Positions 4,846 to 5,823 of a stretch of DNA of 5,823 bases are shown piece after piece. The stretch spans positions 1 to 5,823 of the forward strand of contig JAMCXR010000027.1 of assembly GCA_023474185.1 (NCBI GenBank), given 5' to 3'. The position numbers were made by a program, and so were the translations under genes. The notes under the pieces are model-generated. The model was not told where the DNA came from, made no database searches, and saw nothing but the letters and a program-made list of their open reading frames with translations. Each line of letters begins with the position of its first letter. Position 1 is the first letter of the stretch. The DNA comes from Patescibacteria group bacterium (GTDB lineage: Bacteria > Patescibacteriota > Minisyncoccia > UBA6257 > Colwellbacteraceae).

Positions 4846-5823
4846 CTATCTTTTTTTTCGGCGCAGAAACGCCGGCACGTCCAAAGCCTCGTCTTCGTTT
4901 TTGATTACCGTCTCCTCGCTGATTTTCTTTTTGTCGTCAGAGTTTTCCTTCCCCTCCCTTTCCATCATCTTTTCTTTGCTGAACGGAAAAAGGTTCAGGG
5001 AATCAGCTTCCCGGCGCCGGCTTAGGCCGTTGAATCCAGTGGCAATCAAAGTGATTTTAATTTGTCCGGCTTTTAGTTTTCGATCGTGATACGCTCCGAA
5101 AATTATCTTGGCGGCAGGGTCGATGTTTTCCGTAACGATCTTGGCCGCTTCATTGATTTCCGCGATGCGCATGTCTCGTCCCCCGGCAACGCCGAGCAGC
5201 AAACCCTTAGCGCCGTCAACTGAGGTTTCAAGCAAGGGGGAGTTGATGGCTTGCCGCGCCGCTTTCACGGCCCGATCGTTCCCCGAGGCTATTCCCACCC
5301 CGATAATGGACGGTCCGGCGTCGGCCATGATAGCCTTGATATCCGCAAAATCCACGTTTACCAATCCGGTCGAGGTGATAATCTCCGCCACGCCTTGAAC
5401 CGCGCTTTTCAAAACCTCGTCTATTTTTTCAAAGGCCTTCAGCATCGAGGTGTTGTTGTCGACGATATTAAAAATGCGGTCGTTCGGTATGACTAATAAA
5501 GTGTCCACCTTGTCTTTGATGCGGGCAATGCCTTCCTCGGCGATCCTCATCCTGGCCTCGCCCTCAAAAGTAAACGGTTTGGTCACCACAGCCACTGTGA
5601 GTATCCCTTTTTCTTTGGCGATATCCGCTACCACCGGAGCGGCGCCAGTTCCGGTTCCGCCGCCGAAGCCGGCTGTCAAAAAAACCATATCCGCATCCTT
5701 TAATAATTCGCTCACTTCTTCGCGATTTTCCTCAGCCGACTGCCGCCCCAATTCGGGATTCATCCCCGCTCCGCGGCCTTTGGTGATCATCTCTCCAATG
5801 TGCAATTTACGCCTGGCTTGGCA
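4846..5823 (-). CDS. ftsZ: Cell division protein FtsZ, lacking its N-terminus (runs off right edge)
   Basis: 325 codons plus stop are present; about 50 N-terminal residues are outside the window. The frame stays open through the edge: codons CQARRK precede LHIGE, matching the family's internal sequence, so the TTG at 5805 is not the start. Fragment residues 54-60 are the tubulin/FtsZ GTP-binding signature GGGTGTG within AGFGGGTGTGAAP. The NDR motif is at about 114-116. The T7 synergy loop region NVDFADIKAIMADAG is at 156-170. The C-terminal GTPase-fold strands run to about 265, followed by a short, highly charged linker (about 270-312) and the conserved C-terminal peptide LDVPAFLRRKKR (314-325), which binds partners such as FtsA. 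FtsZ is a cytoplasmic GTPase that polymerises into the division ring. The last codons contain a run of eight A (4858-4851). All visible key motifs are intact and the protein should be functional. Confidence 0.97.
   Translation of the reverse strand, partial: CQARRKLHIGEMITKGRGAGMNPELGRQSAEENREEVSELLKDADMVFLTAGFGGGTGTGAAPVVADIAKEKGILTVAVVTKPFTFEGEARMRIAEEGIARIKDKVDTLLVIPNDRIFNIVDNNTSMLKAFEKIDEVLKSAVQGVAEIITSTGLVNVDFADIKAIMADAGPSIIGVGIASGNDRAVKAARQAINSPLLETSVDGAKGLLLGVAGGRDMRIAEINEAAKIVTENIDPAAKIIFGAYHDRKLKAGQIKITLIATGFNGLSRRREADSLNLFPFSKEKMMEREGKENSDDKKKISEETVIKNEDEALDVPAFLRRKKR

Noticed and set aside
4851..4858. T8 run on the plus strand as a terminator
   Set aside because: It is the complement of the Lys codons at the FtsZ C-terminus, no GC-rich stem precedes it on the plus strand, and no plus-strand gene ends nearby.
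4592..5089. 165-codon plus-strand open frame antisense to speD and ftsZ
   Set aside because: It lies opposite two well-identified genes, has low-complexity Ser/Arg/Phe composition and spans their intergenic gap; it is a mirror of their codon use.
5803..5805. TTG as the start of FtsZ (giving LHIGE at the N-terminus)
   Set aside because: LHIGE is internal in FtsZ and the frame continues as CQARRK to the window edge, so the gene is truncated by the window.
1..5823. CRISPR array, tRNA/rRNA, insertion sequence or recoded stop codons
   Set aside because: No regularly spaced repeats, cloverleaf or CCA-ended structures, terminal inverted repeats or transposase-like frames were seen, and all genes read intact with TGA as a stop.

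Overview
The window reads as a chromosomal fragment of a bacterium with compact gene packing, probably a member of the Candidate Phyla Radiation (Patescibacteria, most like Parcubacteria). This is inference. It rests on the pilin N-terminus (FTLIELLISIAVIGIL followed by an LNPAQLL..RDSRRIQD stretch, a style common in that group), gaps of 4-11 bases inside gene clusters, single-membrane surface proteins, and the absence of Shine-Dalgarno sequences before all seven start codons in view. A 16S or ribosomal protein marker would be needed to settle it. Base composition is roughly balanced GC/AT. TGA is not read as an amino acid in any gene here.

Layout from left to right. (1) Bases 1-154, minus strand: the 5' end of a type IV prepilin-like gene that runs off the window. 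(2) Bases 155-350: a divergent intergenic region with inverted repeats and a good sigma-70-like promoter pointing right, with a GTTGCG repeat/palindrome between -35 and -10. (3) Bases 351-2939, plus strand: a tight three-gene cluster of a membrane-anchored DsbA-family thiol oxidoreductase, an unrecognised polytopic membrane protein with a CSSC motif within or at the edge of a membrane segment, and a divergent NRAMP/SLC11-family transporter. (4) Bases 3043-4375, plus strand: an anchored SIMPL-domain (DUF541) surface protein and a ThpR-type 2H phosphoesterase, separated by 4 bases. (5) Minus strand: speD (S-adenosylmethionine decarboxylase), overlapping the thpR stop tail-to-tail, and then ftsZ, which is cut by the right edge.

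How the genes may work together. The DsbA-like protein and the CSSC membrane protein look like a thiol-redox pair: a surface oxidant (or isomerase) and a candidate membrane partner taking the place usually held by DsbB or VKOR. The SIMPL protein has exactly two cysteines, both in its extracellular part, and so is a possible client. The transporter keeps the NRAMP fold signature but has DDDPSG and ISPY where canonical Mn/Fe transporters have DPGN and MPH, so its substrate should not be assumed. speD and ftsZ are ordinary housekeeping genes. The most promising unexplained item is the CSSC membrane protein at 1121-1684. No CRISPR array, tRNA, rRNA, insertion sequence or convincing Rho-independent terminator was seen.
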